Source of the DNA: Casuarina equisetifolia
Lineage: Eukaryota; Streptophyta; Magnoliopsida; Fagales; Casuarinaceae
Assembly (NCBI GenBank): GCA_028551475.1
Contig: CM052354.1
Location: 24,203,258-24,267,257, forward strand
Direction: 5' to 3'
DNA: 64,000 nucleotides
Shown piece by piece: positions 14,305 through 26,900 of this stretch (positions are counted from its first letter, which is position 1; the number at the start of each line of letters is the position of its first letter). Under the pieces are notes generated by a model. That model searched no databases and was not told the DNA's origin. It was given only the letters and a program-made list of their open reading frames with translations. A program made the translations under genes and the position numbers.

Positions 14305-15441
14305 GAATCGGTCTATCTATTCTTATTACCTTCTTTTAACTTTATTCTTCCTCTGGGTGAACTTCAGGCTTTGTATATTCTTTAGTTCCAGGTAATATGT
14401 AGTTACGTTCAGATCTATTTGATTTTAAAGTGAATTCTCGTTTTAATCTTTTCTTTGAGGCTTGGCAACTTCGTTACATGTTAGTATACAAGAGCATACA
14501 CAAGGCACTACTAAAGAAGAGTACTTAAAGAAGGCATGATATTAATTATCTTCTTTGCTCATTAAGATCCCTCATGAAGTAGTTGAATGTACCTTTTAGA
14601 AATGGCTAAGTTCTCTCAAAGTTTCTGGATGACTCAAATCACCCCATGGGTGGCTTAAAGTTCCCCATTTACCGGTGTGGGATGAGACAAGCAGTCCCAC
14701 ATGGTTAAGTAAAACCTCCCCAGAGCTCTTTGTACTTTATAAACGAACGTCCGGGACAGCCAATCGGTCCTGTTTCAAATTATATATAGAAATGCTGAGT
14801 AAATGTGGGATTTGAAAGTAATCAGATGAATAATTAATTTTTTCCAAGTTTCACATAAGTAGTTGAAAGCTTTTTCAAAAGCCTAATAAAATGCATTATT
14901 TAAAATTCACGGTTCAACAAGAAGAAATTTTAAAAAATGGTTCAACTTTTTTTCTTAAAAATATCTGCAGGCTTCATATTGTGATACTTGAAAGCTACGT
15001 CAAACACTTTATAATAAAATGCATCATATCTCGTCTCATCGTACTCTTCATTTTCTTCTTTTTTTTTTTCTAAATAAAATACATTAGATAATTTTATGTT
15101 TTCCTATTATATCTCTTGAATAACTAGCATTTGCATTTCATGATATATAAAAAGCCATGAATTTTGAAGGATCCTATTTTCTCTTATTTGCATACTAATA
15201 CGACAAATGTAAGAAAAAATGTAAAATTAGCGAATTAAACATTTTCCATTTGTTACAAATGGAGGTAGTGCATCATTCTCATCAACATTAACCTTATTTA
15301 GTAGCCCACATCTCCCTTTGCCACCCATGAATGGCTCAATTCTCAATGTTTATATCATTTTAATATGCAATTCCTTAAGCTAACAATAGTTCTTTTTATT
15401 TATTATTTATTTTTTTAACATTGAATGGATAACTAGTAAAT
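14305..15441 (+). other. 3' flank of gene A, duplicated downstream of gene F
   Basis: This aligns along its length with 62530-63736. It would contain the 3' UTR of A. A short motif at about 14677-14745 (gtgtgggatgagacaagcag, followed by tttgtactttataaa) recurs at about 62910-62975 and resembles the end of a small interspersed element, but I could not assign a family. No gene was seen. Confidence 0.6.
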
Positions 15442-15730
15442 AATCATTTTTGTTTTAACTTTAATAATTTGATAAATTTGTCTTTTTATTCATAATTGGT
15501 AGTATTATGTTTTTATTATTATAATGTAACCATATTTTAGTATTATAAACACTTATCTTTGTTCTAAAAAAAGTTATACAAGTTCCACTTAATGTGATAT
15601 AATCATATGTACTCATTGTTTTGTATCCAAGGAAGTGCCTTGTAATTTATTATTATCATTAGAAATCCAAAAATTTCAAAACAAAGATTTGGCCAATCGT
15701 ATTACTTTGTATATCTATAATTAAAAAAAT
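15442..15730. repeat. 3'-flank repeat, copy 2
   Basis: Second copy of the sequence at 1-290. It is followed by unrelated DNA at about 15731, which marks the right edge of the duplicated RLK block. Confidence 0.8.
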
Positions 15731-16550
15731 TAAATAGAAGTAAAATAAGAAAACAAAACATTAAATGCTATATGGTAATGACAACTTGAAAGAGGAAATT
15801 CTAAGGCTTTTGTCTCTTGTTTTAATTCAAGGGTTACAAAATAAGTACACATTAAGGGAGGGAGGAGGGGGCTCAAACCCATGACTAATGGGACATCATC
15901 ATGATTCGGCTTTAAAAAGCCCATTAAGTAAAAGTCTCCCATAAGAAAATAATGGTTTGAAGGTGTATATGCTAAAGGTAATATTTCTTTTCATAATTAT
16001 TTAAACTCATATATTTAGATGTCAAACATATAATTAAGAGGTTTAAACCGTACTTACTCTCAATTAAATAAAATACTTGTCAACAAAATGCAAAATTATA
16101 TGCAAAAGGCAAACTATTAATTCATGCTTAAATCAACAAATAGTTTGATGTATATGTAAGAATAATTAATTCAATCTTATTCTTGAAGTAACTGCATTTT
16201 TTTCATTATCAACATTCTTCTTTCATTATTATTTTTAAATAAATTGCTGTAAAAATATTTAAAGACAAAGCTACTATTATTATTCATCTATAATTCATGG
16301 ACTAATAAGAACTATACAAAAATCTAAGAACTAGATTTGCTTTTTTCCTAAAAATAAAAACAAAAACAAAATTACACGGGTCGTGATTAATTCGACCCAC
16401 GTCGTTGAATGCGAAGATACGAGTGTTTAAAAAGAATGGCGATGATGGATTAAACCGAGAAGGCTTTGAATTTGGAAATCTGACCTGATTACACGAGTCT
16501 TCGTATCGGTGAAATTGCCCTAATCTCTCGATCTCTGTGAAAAGTACCGA
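15731..16550 (+). other. Intergenic and 5' region of SCI1
   Basis: AT-rich DNA with no gene. The last 170 bp are less AT-rich and hold the probable SCI1 promoter and 5' UTR. There is a small inverted pair, cgggtcgtgattaattcgac, near 16377-16396. Confidence 0.4.
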
Positions 16551-19500
16551 ATGGGAAGCGATAGGATGTCTAAGGAGAGAAGAAGCAAGAAGAGAAGTTC
16601 ATATTCTTCAGGCTCCGAAGGTTCTTAATAAATATTTTCTTGCAATTCTTTGATTTTTTTTCTTACACTCGTTTACTCACAGAGGAAGCCATGGAAAACG
16701 GGGAACAATTTTTGTTTATTTTGTTTAATTTTTTCTGCTGTTTTCAGTGATTTTGATTCTCTTTTTTCCTGCACTTTCTCACCGACTAAACATGAGTATC
16801 GTGTTTTACTTTTGTTGCTCGTGGAACCACAGATGAGGGGGAAAACAAGAGACAGAGAAGGGAAGAGGATGGCGAGAGAAAGAGCAGAAAGAGAGATAAC
16901 AAGCAGAAGCGAACAGACAAGAAGTCCCGTAAGGACTCCAAGCGCCATTCTGACAAAGGTTTAAAATGCATTTCGGAATTATTAGCTTAATTATGTTGGT
17001 ATTTGGGCAGTGTTGTATATGTTTACTTATCAATTTTAACATCTTGTAATGAGTGTAGAAGTTGACCATTCTATAAACTCTGGAGGTCTTAATGGCGGCA
17101 AAACAAAGTTGTTGGATTAAACTTTTTAGTTTGGCCTTCTCATGGACATTAAAATTAGTCATAAGTATGTGAATAATGTTTTACAGTCCAACTTACATAA
17201 TAGGTTTCTCAGTTTTACGGTTTCTGAGAGTCATTTAGATCGTATTGAAAGTGTTAAAATTGAGTTTTCCGCCATGTCCGGTGTTTGTGGAATGGGACGA
17301 ATAAGTAACGAAGAAAAGAAAAGAAGGACAAGGAGATAGTTGATTTGACTTGGAAAGGTTATGAGAGTGGGAAGCTTCAGGCATCACTTGCACACGAAAA
17401 GGTCAGCCAGGTATATTGTTTGATGAATTTGTATTGTAGGTTGGCCCTGCTGGACATTTTCATATGTGTCCTTGGTTTTAACACTTTCTTTGTGCTTGTT
17501 ATTCTTATTAACAGTTCTACATCTCTTTTGAATGGCCTAAGCTTTGTCCCTCACCTTTTGTATCTAGAAACTCGAGATTGTTAGTATAAGTTTGAATGAT
17601 GAGTAAGAGGTAAAAGCATAGTATAAGATTCATTATCTTATATAAAATCAAATTTTTGATGACACGATCTGGTTAGAGGACAAGAAAAACTAAGTCATCT
17701 CTTTTCAGGGACTGACAATCAGAAGTATACTTTCTGAACTGAAGTTCTAACTTTGTATTCAGAAAATTTGTGGTTCAACAGTAACATACTATACTTTGGG
17801 ATACAAAACATCTCTTGGCAAGTTAATTAATGCCTGGTTCCGTTCTGAGTGTCCTATAGGCCTAGTAATTTCTCAAATTTTCTTGGTGCATTTAATTATG
17901 GGCCCAATTATTGCTATATGCCTTGATGAATTACTAATCTCAGGAAATAATGATCTTGAGTTTTTTGTTTTCTATGTATGGAGTTGGTTCAGGGATTATC
18001 TTCTTACTTTAACATTCTATTCTGAAGGCATAAGAGCCTGAAAATTGTATTGATTGTATTGATTGTATTGATTGTTACATGGAGATGTCATTCCTATAAC
18101 TGATTAACAGGATTTTTTGATGTACTTAACTAGTAGCCTTTGTGTTGGAATGTTCGTTCTGTTTTTTGCAGTTTATATCATTTAATGTTTGCTTTATTAG
18201 TGTTGGATCAACAGCCTTTCTTTTTTGGGTTAAACATGATCTGGCCCTAGCACGATTCATTCTTCCACTGATCTCATTCTATACCCCTGAATCAACCATG
18301 TCAGTAAATGTATAGGTTTAAGAGGGAAGTGAAAGATGTTTCTTGTTCCTTTTGGCATAACTTGTTTAGTCCTGGTATGTGATACTTTCCTTGTGCCCTT
18401 TCGTATGCCAATTTCAATTGTTCATTTTTTGCCAAGTTATACAAGTCCTCAATGGTTACCCTTGCCTTATCCTGTAGGACTTAAGGTTCTTCAGGGCAAA
18501 TTTTTATCATATTGACTTGACATTGTTGCCTCTGAGAAGAAGTCAAAGGATAAGCACAAACGCAAACATCACAAAAGTGATCGTCACTTGGTAAGTCCTC
18601 TGTTACAGCTTTATGGTTAGAGCATTGCTGTTGGTCTTCTCGTTTTGTAGTAATTAATTGATTCCAATTTTCTGTTTTAAATATTCTTGATATTATCCCG
18701 TTCAGTCATTTGTTCTATCAATTAAAATTCCAAACTTTAGATACATATAGTTCACAGAAAAGTGTATATTCAACACAAGAAATTCTTATTCACAAGCTTC
18801 AGGACTTCATTCTCTTTGTCAGCAAATTGAACCCCCTCCCCTCCCTCCTCCCCCTTCTTTGATTCAGTATCATGAAACGTTTGAGAAGAAAGTCTAATAA
18901 GATTCAGTATAATTTGAATACATAAAAATGACGAGTGTTTATTAAACTGGGGATTAGATTGTATAAGTGATATGTTAAAAAGATAAAAATTAGATTGTTT
19001 GACTGAATGCTTTGTAACCATGGTGACAGCGTATGTACTTTGACCTTTGCATTAAGATACCTGTAATCTTTGCATTCACATATTTGCTAATTCATCCAGT
19101 GTATAGTATCAGTAATTGTTGAGTTATAAACGAGATTGTTAGAGAACTTATTGATTTGGTTAAGGAACTTGTCTGCTGTTCATGACCTTGGATGAATATG
19201 ACAGACAATGGATGCACAAAGGTCTTAAAGAAAGAAGCAGTTGAAAACTCGTATTTATTTTGTCCTGGCAACAAAAAATGGGTGTTTGTTATAGAACCTA
19301 CGCATTTGTCTTCCTCAGTTTCTTTTAATTGAGGCCATTTTTAATATAACTATCTTACTCGCAATTTGTTTGTTGGGTTACTTCTTTCTTTGTTCATTAG
19401 GCATGGTAGGGAGAACTTTGAAGTTATCTGTTTTGAGTATCATTAGGTTACTGTTTTATAAATTTATCTTCTAGCCTATATATCCACCCACTGATTTTTA

Positions 19501-19759
19501 TTTTTTATTTTTTATTTTTTGGAAGAAGAATGAGGTCCAAGAGCTGTCCAATGATGACTATTTTTCCAAGAATAATGAGTTTGCTACCTGGTTGAAAGAA
19601 GAGAAAAACATGTTTTTCTCTGACCTTTCCTCTGAGTCTGCACATGAACTGTTCTCGAATTTTGTCAAAGCCTGGAACGACCAAAAGTTTGAATCCCGTT
19701 ACTATGAGGACATGTCAAGTGCGCCACGGACGTCGCATAACTGGAAAATCAAAAAGTAG
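16551..19759 (+). CDS. SCI1: SCI1-like protein (style cell-cycle inhibitor 1), nuclear, Arg/Lys-rich
   Basis: Exons seen: 16551-16620, 16833-16958, 18537-18590 and 19529-19759 (alternative acceptor at 19526). The phases need one more exon whose length is 2 mod 3. A candidate ends at the donor after 17401 and starts at 17319 or 17340, but its acceptor lacks a pyrimidine tract. The N-terminal half is almost all K, R, S, E and D, typical of a nuclear RS-like protein. The C-terminal exon carries the diagnostic block QELSNDDYFSKNNEFATWLK, then a helical stretch with VKAW, and ends SHNWKIKK. That block is the conserved core of plant SCI1 proteins, first described in tobacco style as a cell-proliferation regulator. 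Expected length is about 160-190 aa. The identification rests on the last exon; the middle of the model is uncertain. Confidence 0.85.
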
Positions 19760-21153
19760 CCAGAAACTATGACACACTGATTGGGCACTCTGCTTAGCCT
19801 TTAACTCTACTGATTTGCAGTCTGGTTGGGAAGGATACATCTATTTTCTGAGTATGCATAAATGTAAAAGCTATCTTTTATGAGTAATTTTGCTAGTTTT
19901 TCCATGAAGAGTGCCTGTAAGAAAGAGAAAATGGACTTTTGGAATGAGTGCAGAGAAAAGCCAAGGGCTTGGTTTGTTTGGCAGAATATGGAACCACGTG
20001 CAAATTGGATCTCTCTCGCATTCTATGTTGCTTTTAAACTGCTTTATTGATTATGTTCTAATAGTTTTATCGTATTCATTGGCTTATAAGATTCGAATTC
20101 AGGCTTGGGACTTGTCTTCTATTAAATTTTGTAGTAGGACATGGTCCGTAAAAGTGCTCTTGCAAGAGTAAAAATTATGGTTTTGTGTATTTAAAAAAAA
20201 AAAAGGAAAACAAATTGGTAACTATATTAAGGGATTCCTTGCAATGGGCAGACAAATTCCTTAAGAATTCCTAGCGAACAATTTTTTTTATACCAATCAT
20301 GGAACTCTTTTCTCAGCTTTAAACTTTAGTAGTACCTATTTGTTTGATGTAAATTGCCATAGAATTACGATGGGGATCATATGCTAAATAAGAAATTTGC
20401 CTTCCATACAAGGTTTTTAATTCAATCATAATAGAAAAGTCTAGGATAACAAAGTATTTAAGGAATCTTCTTCGAAATTAAAGTGGGATATGGATGTAAA
20501 AAAAATGGATTTAAGAATATAAGTATTATTGTATTATATAAAAAAGAATATAAAAAATTAGAAAACCCAATAACCAATCTTCAGCTGTTTTTTGCAAAAG
20601 TGGTACTAGGAAAATAACTAGACAAATCTCTATGGGAAGCAGATCCAAGAGGATGACATAGAGGATCGTTCTTTTAATCCCAGGTTTTTATTTTTCTCCT
20701 TTTTAATCTCTAGATGCCCTCCATTCAAACATCATATTCAGCTTCCCAAAAGCACATAGCAGCCAAACGTAAGCACGTTTCGTCAGACAGTGCCCTGGTT
20801 TAGCCAACATTTGCAACTACTACACTATGACAATTACATTGGGTCGACTCACCTTTGTTCAGTTAGCAGCTAAGGTGCCTTGAGACCCTTTCCTCATCCC
20901 CAGAATTACCCTTTATTTCACTGAAAAAGAAAAGACAATCACATTGAGTTTTATGCCTTTGTCTCAGATACAGCCTTATTATTTCGGCAACCTCTAACAT
21001 GCAGGGAAGGTGCCAAACCTCGGAGAAATTTCACTTTACATTCAAATATGTCCAAAATGGCATAATTACTTATTCTGCCTAGAATTGAGAATAAACGAAA
21101 TTTGAAATCAGTCAAAGGAAAATAAAAATCAACAAGAATAGTCTGAACGATTC
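19760..21153. other. SCI1 3' region and convergent spacer
   Basis: About 19760-20010 is SCI1 3' UTR-like sequence that recurs at 31335-31600 beside the second SCI1 fragment. About 20690-21150 recurs at 31740-32105, just before the 3' end of gene E. The spacer is therefore part of a duplicated SCI1-to-RLK interval. No extra gene was seen. Confidence 0.6.
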
Positions 21154-22765
21154 TCATCTACCCTCTTTGAGAGTCTCATGAGGCATCATGGGTTTAGAAG
21201 CATTCACTGGTGATTTCTCCGTATCACCCACCATACTTGTACTTGGTGAGTTGTAATAACCAGCAATGGTTCCCTTGGTTGCATTATCAGTCATGAAGCA
21301 TGAAACATCATTAAACTGCGAGTCAGTTAAATATCCAGGTCTTGAAGCCACAGTGCTCACTCCAGTATCTCCTGAAAGCATTGCCACCACGCGCGACACT
21401 GATGGCCGTAACATAGGGGATGCTTGTGTGCACAACAGAGATACTCCTATCACGCATTTCACTTCCTCTTCATTGGACTCTGATGATGTTGAGTCCACAA
21501 GGTCAACTTCGGAGTTGCTTTCATGTAAGTGCCAAGCCTGAGAAGGATGCGGGTTATTAGGCTTTAGAATACAGTACACAAATGGTGGCCACCTCAAAGA
21601 AATAGACTATAAAGGTGGAATTGTAGGACTTTTGATAGGAAAATTGGCTATAAAGGTAGAAATAGTGTACAATTGTTTCAATGAGTCCAAATGTTTTTCA
21701 GAATACAGTATAACCTATTGGAAGTTCTATGATTGTTCAATTACAAGCAAGCAACTATTAATGGTATGTTAATTTTGACATGCCAAGTGACATGATCTTG
21801 GTCTTAGTTTGCTTTCAACTTTTTAGTAGAAACAAAATATATATAGTAGTGATAGTTATGTTTGTCTTTGATAAGAAACCTTAGCTAGAAACAGATAAGT
21901 GCTAATGGAACTCTTTGGAGGGGATTGAAATCCTTCTTGTTGAAAGACAAATCACAATGGGAAATGGAGTACAAGAAAGTTGTTTATACCCATTCAAGAA
22001 GATATACTCTCTCCTTCCAAGGTTGAGTCAGCATTTGGCCTTCTATTAACAAGCTTTAGGGCCACAACACCAAAGGAAAATACATCAGCCTTCTCTATAA
22101 GGTGGCCACACATGGCGTACTTTAGTGCTAGATACCCACTATGTTAGTAACAATCATATGCCAAATTTAGCATAAGATAACTCATAAACAATAAGAAATA
22201 AAGGATTATGTACTTCAAAAAGAGAAGATGCCCAATTAATCCTTGGGGATCTTACATCATTCTTGCAACACAAGTGCTTATATGGGTCTTTTTATCATCA
22301 CCAAAAGTCTCATATTTCGGGGATGAGATCAAAGTTTAGTAGAATATTATTGGCTTTTACATCCCGGTATACAATTCAAAGCTTGCAACTCCTTGTGAAG
22401 ATATGCTAACTCTCTTACTACACCCTAAACATATTTTATCATGTGTTGACCAATATAGATTCAAACTTCTATTTCTTGCCTCACGTAAAGCATATAAGAC
22501 TTTATCTACTTAATATACAAACTCCAAATACATACACAAGCACGTTTATATATAACATAAATTTACATATATAAAGTTATATATACATCTATGCCAAGAG
22601 AGATTAAGAACAAGAACTAATATGCATCTATATACCAAATAATGCTTGATCAAGACTTATATTTTCTCGAAACTCATAAACAAGAAGTCATTTATCTCCT
22701 CAATGACAATTTCACAAGGTTACAATGCAGCAAAACTGACATGGTAGCAACCTCAATTATGAGTT
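21154..22765 (-). pseudogene. RLK remnant C: C-terminal kinase half of an LRR-VIII-2 RLK
   Basis: Minus strand. The last exon, 21537-21154, is still open and encodes the kinase end and tail ([29 protein letters not shown]). Upstream are decayed equivalents of the preceding exons at about 22140-21990, 22470-22262 and 22765-22640. The APE motif reads ALK, and the 22140-21990 exon is frameshifted near its end. The DFG exon is badly eroded. Everything 5' of the exon carrying the ATP lysine is missing. At about 22765 the sequence passes directly into SCI1 intron sequence. The 3' flank matches that of gene E, so C is a truncated sister of E. It is not a functional kinase. Confidence 0.88.
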
Positions 22766-23054
22766 GGTTACTATTTTATAAATATTATTCTTAAGGTTAG
22801 TGTGGTTTGGAATATTGTAGATTATTTGATCGAATGCCTTCTAGGTTTTTTCATTTTTCCTTTTTTGGTTGGTGAAGTTATTCAAATTTATCTCGTAGCC
22901 TGAATATCCGACCGTTGATTTTTTATAGTTTTTATTTTTATTTTTTTGGAAGAAGAATAAGGTCCAAAAGCTGTCCAATGATGACTATTTCTCTAAGAAT
23001 AATGAGTTTGCAACCTGATTGAAAGAAGAGAAAAACGTGTTTTTTTTTCTGACC
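22766..23054 (+). pseudogene. SCI1 fragment 1: last intron and 5' part of last exon
   Basis: Aligns with SCI1 from about 19450 to 19626, including the pyrimidine-rich acceptor and the block coding for QELSNDDYF. The frame is broken: GAATGAGG has become GAATAAGG, a stop, and TACCTGGTTG reads CAACCTGATTG, another stop. Similarity ends abruptly at ctgacct (23054). The fragment lies on the plus strand, like its parent. Confidence 0.88.
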
Positions 23055-23172
23055 TCCAAAACACCCCTTATTAGCCGACACTAATGCTAACCCAGCAACT
23101 AATTACAAAACAAGGCCACTAAACAAAAATGACCACAACCTGATTAACATTTTACTACTCCTTTTCACGGTT

Positions 23173-23490
23173 CTAGTGCCACGTTGTTGGTGAGTTGAGA
23201 GCATGAAACTGCTGGAGTTGGGCTGCAACAATGAGAATCTTCTCATCTACTCTCTTCGATAGAAAGGTCCGCAGAAAATACGGAAATTGAACTTTGACGT
23301 CTCCCACATGAGCCACTAACGCACGCAGGGACTCTCCTACTTGTTCCAGTGATATTCCGGCGACAGATTCAATATCTCCGACGAATCCGTTGTTCAGAGG
23401 AGCAGATCTATCACGAGAGGATCTCTGGGTAGCAACAGAAGAAAACCTGGCTCGGTATAAGAGGACGGAATGAGAGAAAGGCGCACACAC
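23173..23490 (-). CDS. Unrecognised 105-aa ORF, possibly organelle-targeted
   Basis: A single open frame starting at 23490. The first 25 or so residues contain Arg, Ser and Ala but no acidic residue (LLYRARFSSVATQRS), which resembles a mitochondrial presequence. The rest has an amphipathic helical look, with VGESLRALVAHVGDVKVQF followed by YFLRTFLSKRVDEK. The segment is less AT-rich than its surroundings and unrelated to the RLK exons. It lies between an SCI1 fragment and the 3' end of RLK pseudogene D. I do not recognise the family; it could be a small real gene, a retrocopied exon or chance. Confidence 0.4.
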   Translation of the reverse strand: MCAPFSHSVLLYRARFSSVATQRSSRDRSAPLNNGFVGDIESVAGISLEQVGESLRALVAHVGDVKVQFPYFLRTFLSKRVDEKILIVAAQLQQFHALNSPTTWH

Positions 23491-23811
23491 GATTTTAAAG
23501 TAGTGGGCTAATACTTAATTTTGAGTGATCATTGCATATATGTAGCAAAAAGATGCACTACCAAGACTTCACTTAGTAGGAAACTTAGTACAAATTACGA
23601 CAAAGACTGGACTCTAGTATTGGTCAACTTCAGAGCTTCAAGGAAGCTCTTGCATGGAGCTAGCGGGTCTTCCTTCTCTTCATTTTCTTCCTCTTTCGTC
23701 AGTCTCTATGAGACACAAGAGACCACTCGGCGTTTCACCAATTATAGGAGTTCTCTGTTTCGTCCGCACAGAACGGAGAATGGGGAGGCTCGGTCTCACT
23801 CTGGTCATACT

Positions 23812-23992
23812 GTCGATGTCCATATCCCCAGGGGTGGCCGGCTGTTCTCGAGAAGGACCGGGTGGTGGCTCCAGGACAATTCTTTCATTCTGGTCATGCT
23901 GATCGATCTCCATATCCTCAGCGGTGGCCGGCTGTTCTAGGGAAGGACTTGGTGGTGGCCCCAGGACAACTCTTTCAACAGCAACAAGATCC
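23812..23992 (-). repeat. 90-bp (30-aa) tandem repeat in the tail of pseudogene D
   Basis: On the minus strand two consecutive 30-codon units read ERVVLGPPPSPSLEQPAT... and ERIVLEPPPGPSREQPAT..., each followed by DMEID or DMDID. The nucleotide period is 90, with ggtggccggctgttct recurring at that spacing. The unit is proline- and acid-rich and follows the kinase domain. The equivalent tail of A, E and F has no such repeat. Confidence 0.8.
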
Positions 23993-26900
23993 CTGCGGCT
24001 TGTAGCGTCATCATAATTGGAATCAGTCGAATGAAAAGATCGTGAAGCTACAGCGCCAGCTAGGATATCTGAAAGCATTTTCACCACCTCCGACATTGAT
24101 GGCCGTGCGTTGGGATTTTCTTGTGTGCACAAGAGCGATACTTCTATCACGCGTTTCACTTCCTCGTTATTGAACTCTTCTAATCTAGAGTCCACAAGGT
24201 CAACTTCAGAGTTGTTTTGATATAAGCGCAAAGCCTGAGAAGGATACAGGTTCTTAGGCCTCAGAATATAGTATACCAACGGTGGCATTGTGTATTCCAA
24301 TTCTTACAATGAGTCCACCGTCAAAGAGATATACTATAGAGGTGGTAGATATTGTATGGAGCACAAGAAAATTGTTCATACCCATGTAGGAAGATATCGT
24401 TTGTCTTCTTCCAAGGTTAGGTCACAACTTTTCCTCCCGCTAACAATCTCTTGGACCACAACACCAAAGGAATACACATCAACCTTCTTCGAAAGGCAGC
24501 CATACAAAGCGTACTCCGGTGCCCAGTATCCACTACATCAATAACAATCGTATGATAAATTTAGCCCAAGATAACTCACAAACAAAGAGACAATAAAGAT
24601 TTCATACTTCACAAAGAGATGATGCCCAATTAAGCCTTCATCATCTTACCGAGTTCCTGCAGGGTTGGTGTTTACATGGGTCTTTGTATCATCACAAAGC
24701 TTGGCTAATCCAAAGTCTGATATTTTAGGGATGTAATCCCTGTCAAGTAGGATGTTACTAGCCTTCACATCTCGGTGTATAATTTGAAGCCTAGAGGAGT
24801 CCTCATGAAGATAAGCTAGACCTTTTGCTACAGCCAAACATATTTCTTTCCGTTTTGACCAACTGAGATTCAAACTTGTGTCCCCTACCTCAAGCAAGCA
24901 TATAAAACTTTATGTACTTAGTAAATAAACTCTAATGCATATACAAACACCTATATGTATACATAAAATTGCATCGTATAAAATTATATATACATCTATA
25001 CAAAGAGAGATTAAGAAGAAGAACAAATATGCATGTACATACCAAATAATGCTTGATTAAGGCTTCTATTTTCTAGAAACTCAAAAACAAGAAGTTGTTT
25101 ATCTCCCTCATTGCAATATCCATACATTTCACAAGGTTACGATGTTGCACAAAAGATATGGTAGTAATCTCACTTATGAACTCTTTGCTTCCTTGGTGAG
25201 ATCCTTCAGCTAGTTTCTTCACAGCAATTAGTCTCCCATCTTTAAATTTTCCCTATTCAGTACAAAGTTGAAAAGTAAAAATAAAAATATGGAAAGAACC
25301 TATCATTTGATGTTCCAAGCAAAACTTGACAAAAAATCATCTTGTTTGTTGATGATACTCAATTATTCAATTAGAAATTCCTAATACAGAAACAATTTGA
25401 AAAAACTAGATTCTCAAATGTCATTGCTTATATCATGATTCCCATAGTTATCAAGTCTAATAGATACTAGCCTAATAAGTTTTTGTTCAACATTCCATTT
25501 AAGAAAATCTATTGAAGAAGATAACGTAGCTAGAGTATGCTTTTTCTTTCATCACACTGAGTGCAAAAAACAAGTTGCATCGAAGACTCCTAATCCTATG
25601 TTATTTAAAGAAACGAATACATATTTGGCATTATGTCGCACCAAATAAAGCCAAAAAATAAAAAAAAAAAGATTCAGTTATAAGGAAACTCATACAGGTT
25701 TTCTATTTGGGAAAAGTAGTGTAGATCAGAAAAGAAAAGTACCTTATGTTTCTTTAGTTGATAGGAAACTTAAAATATCTTTCAATCCTTTCATCATATT
25801 ACTTCTACACACCAATTCCAATTGCCAGTATCTTGCAATCACAGTATATAATTTCTCATATAAAAGTGAAGAGTGCATGCGATTTCACAGAGCTGGGTGG
25901 GGGAACGGAAATATAACGGACAATTAATAAAAGAAAAGAAAAGAAATGGTAAAAGGAGATGTTGCAAGCTGCGGTTAGTGACTGCTTGGAAATTGCAATA
26001 GATATATAACAGCAACACAATTTATAAAAGATAGTCAAGTTCAAGACACTAGTGCAGTCTCAGCCTCTTTTTTACCTTCGTTAGAATAAGGATTACCTTA
26101 TAGACAGGTCCAAATCCTCCCTCTCCCAGCTTATTAGCAGGAGCAAAATCTTCTGTAGCTGTCCTCAGTTTAGTGTAGCTGAAACGGCGGAGTTTATGTA
26201 TATCCAAGATCTCTACAGTTTCAGCATAAACACAGGTTTATCTATATCGATAATCAATTTGCTTGAGTGGCTTGTGAGTGAAAATTCTAGATAGCTTTTA
26301 TCTCTTAAATCGACATCTCTTCTAGTTGCATATTAACCACCAGTGTATCATAGAAAATGTCGGACTGGACATGGGAGGTTCAGTAGCAAGAACAAATAGG
26401 ATGGTTAGTCTGTAAAACGGGGCTTCGACAGCGAGGTAACATTCAATTCCGCTACTCTTTGGTGATATATGTGTGTGCCTCTGTTATACTTACAGAGACA
26501 TGGAAGAGGTCTTGACAAAACTTCCTTGATGCAGCTATTGTTATAAACATGACATGATACACCGCATTTTGTACTTAGAACAATATGCAGCACGCACAAG
26601 CCCACTCACTATAGATATTAGTCAAATCACAAATGGAATTGTTACCCATATATAGGCTGAAAATGAACTTTAACAACTGGAATGATGTGCAACCCATTTG
26701 TGACTTACCCTCAATATCATCGGCTGGTTTCTGTTTCCTTCTTTTAAAAAGGCATGAGAGCACAGAGGCACATAGCAAGAACAAAGCTCCAACACCAGAA
26801 ACGTAACGAAAGATCAGAAAAGTCCTTTTCCTCTTGCTTTTTGGAGGTTTGTTATGAGCAGCCAATTGAAAATATGCAAAATCTCTGCAAGTGCAATGCT

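Noticed and set aside
23521-23940. 139-codon plus-strand ORF over the D tail
   Set aside because: It is the reverse of the proline/acid repeat region, whose minus-strand frame continues from the kinase domain.
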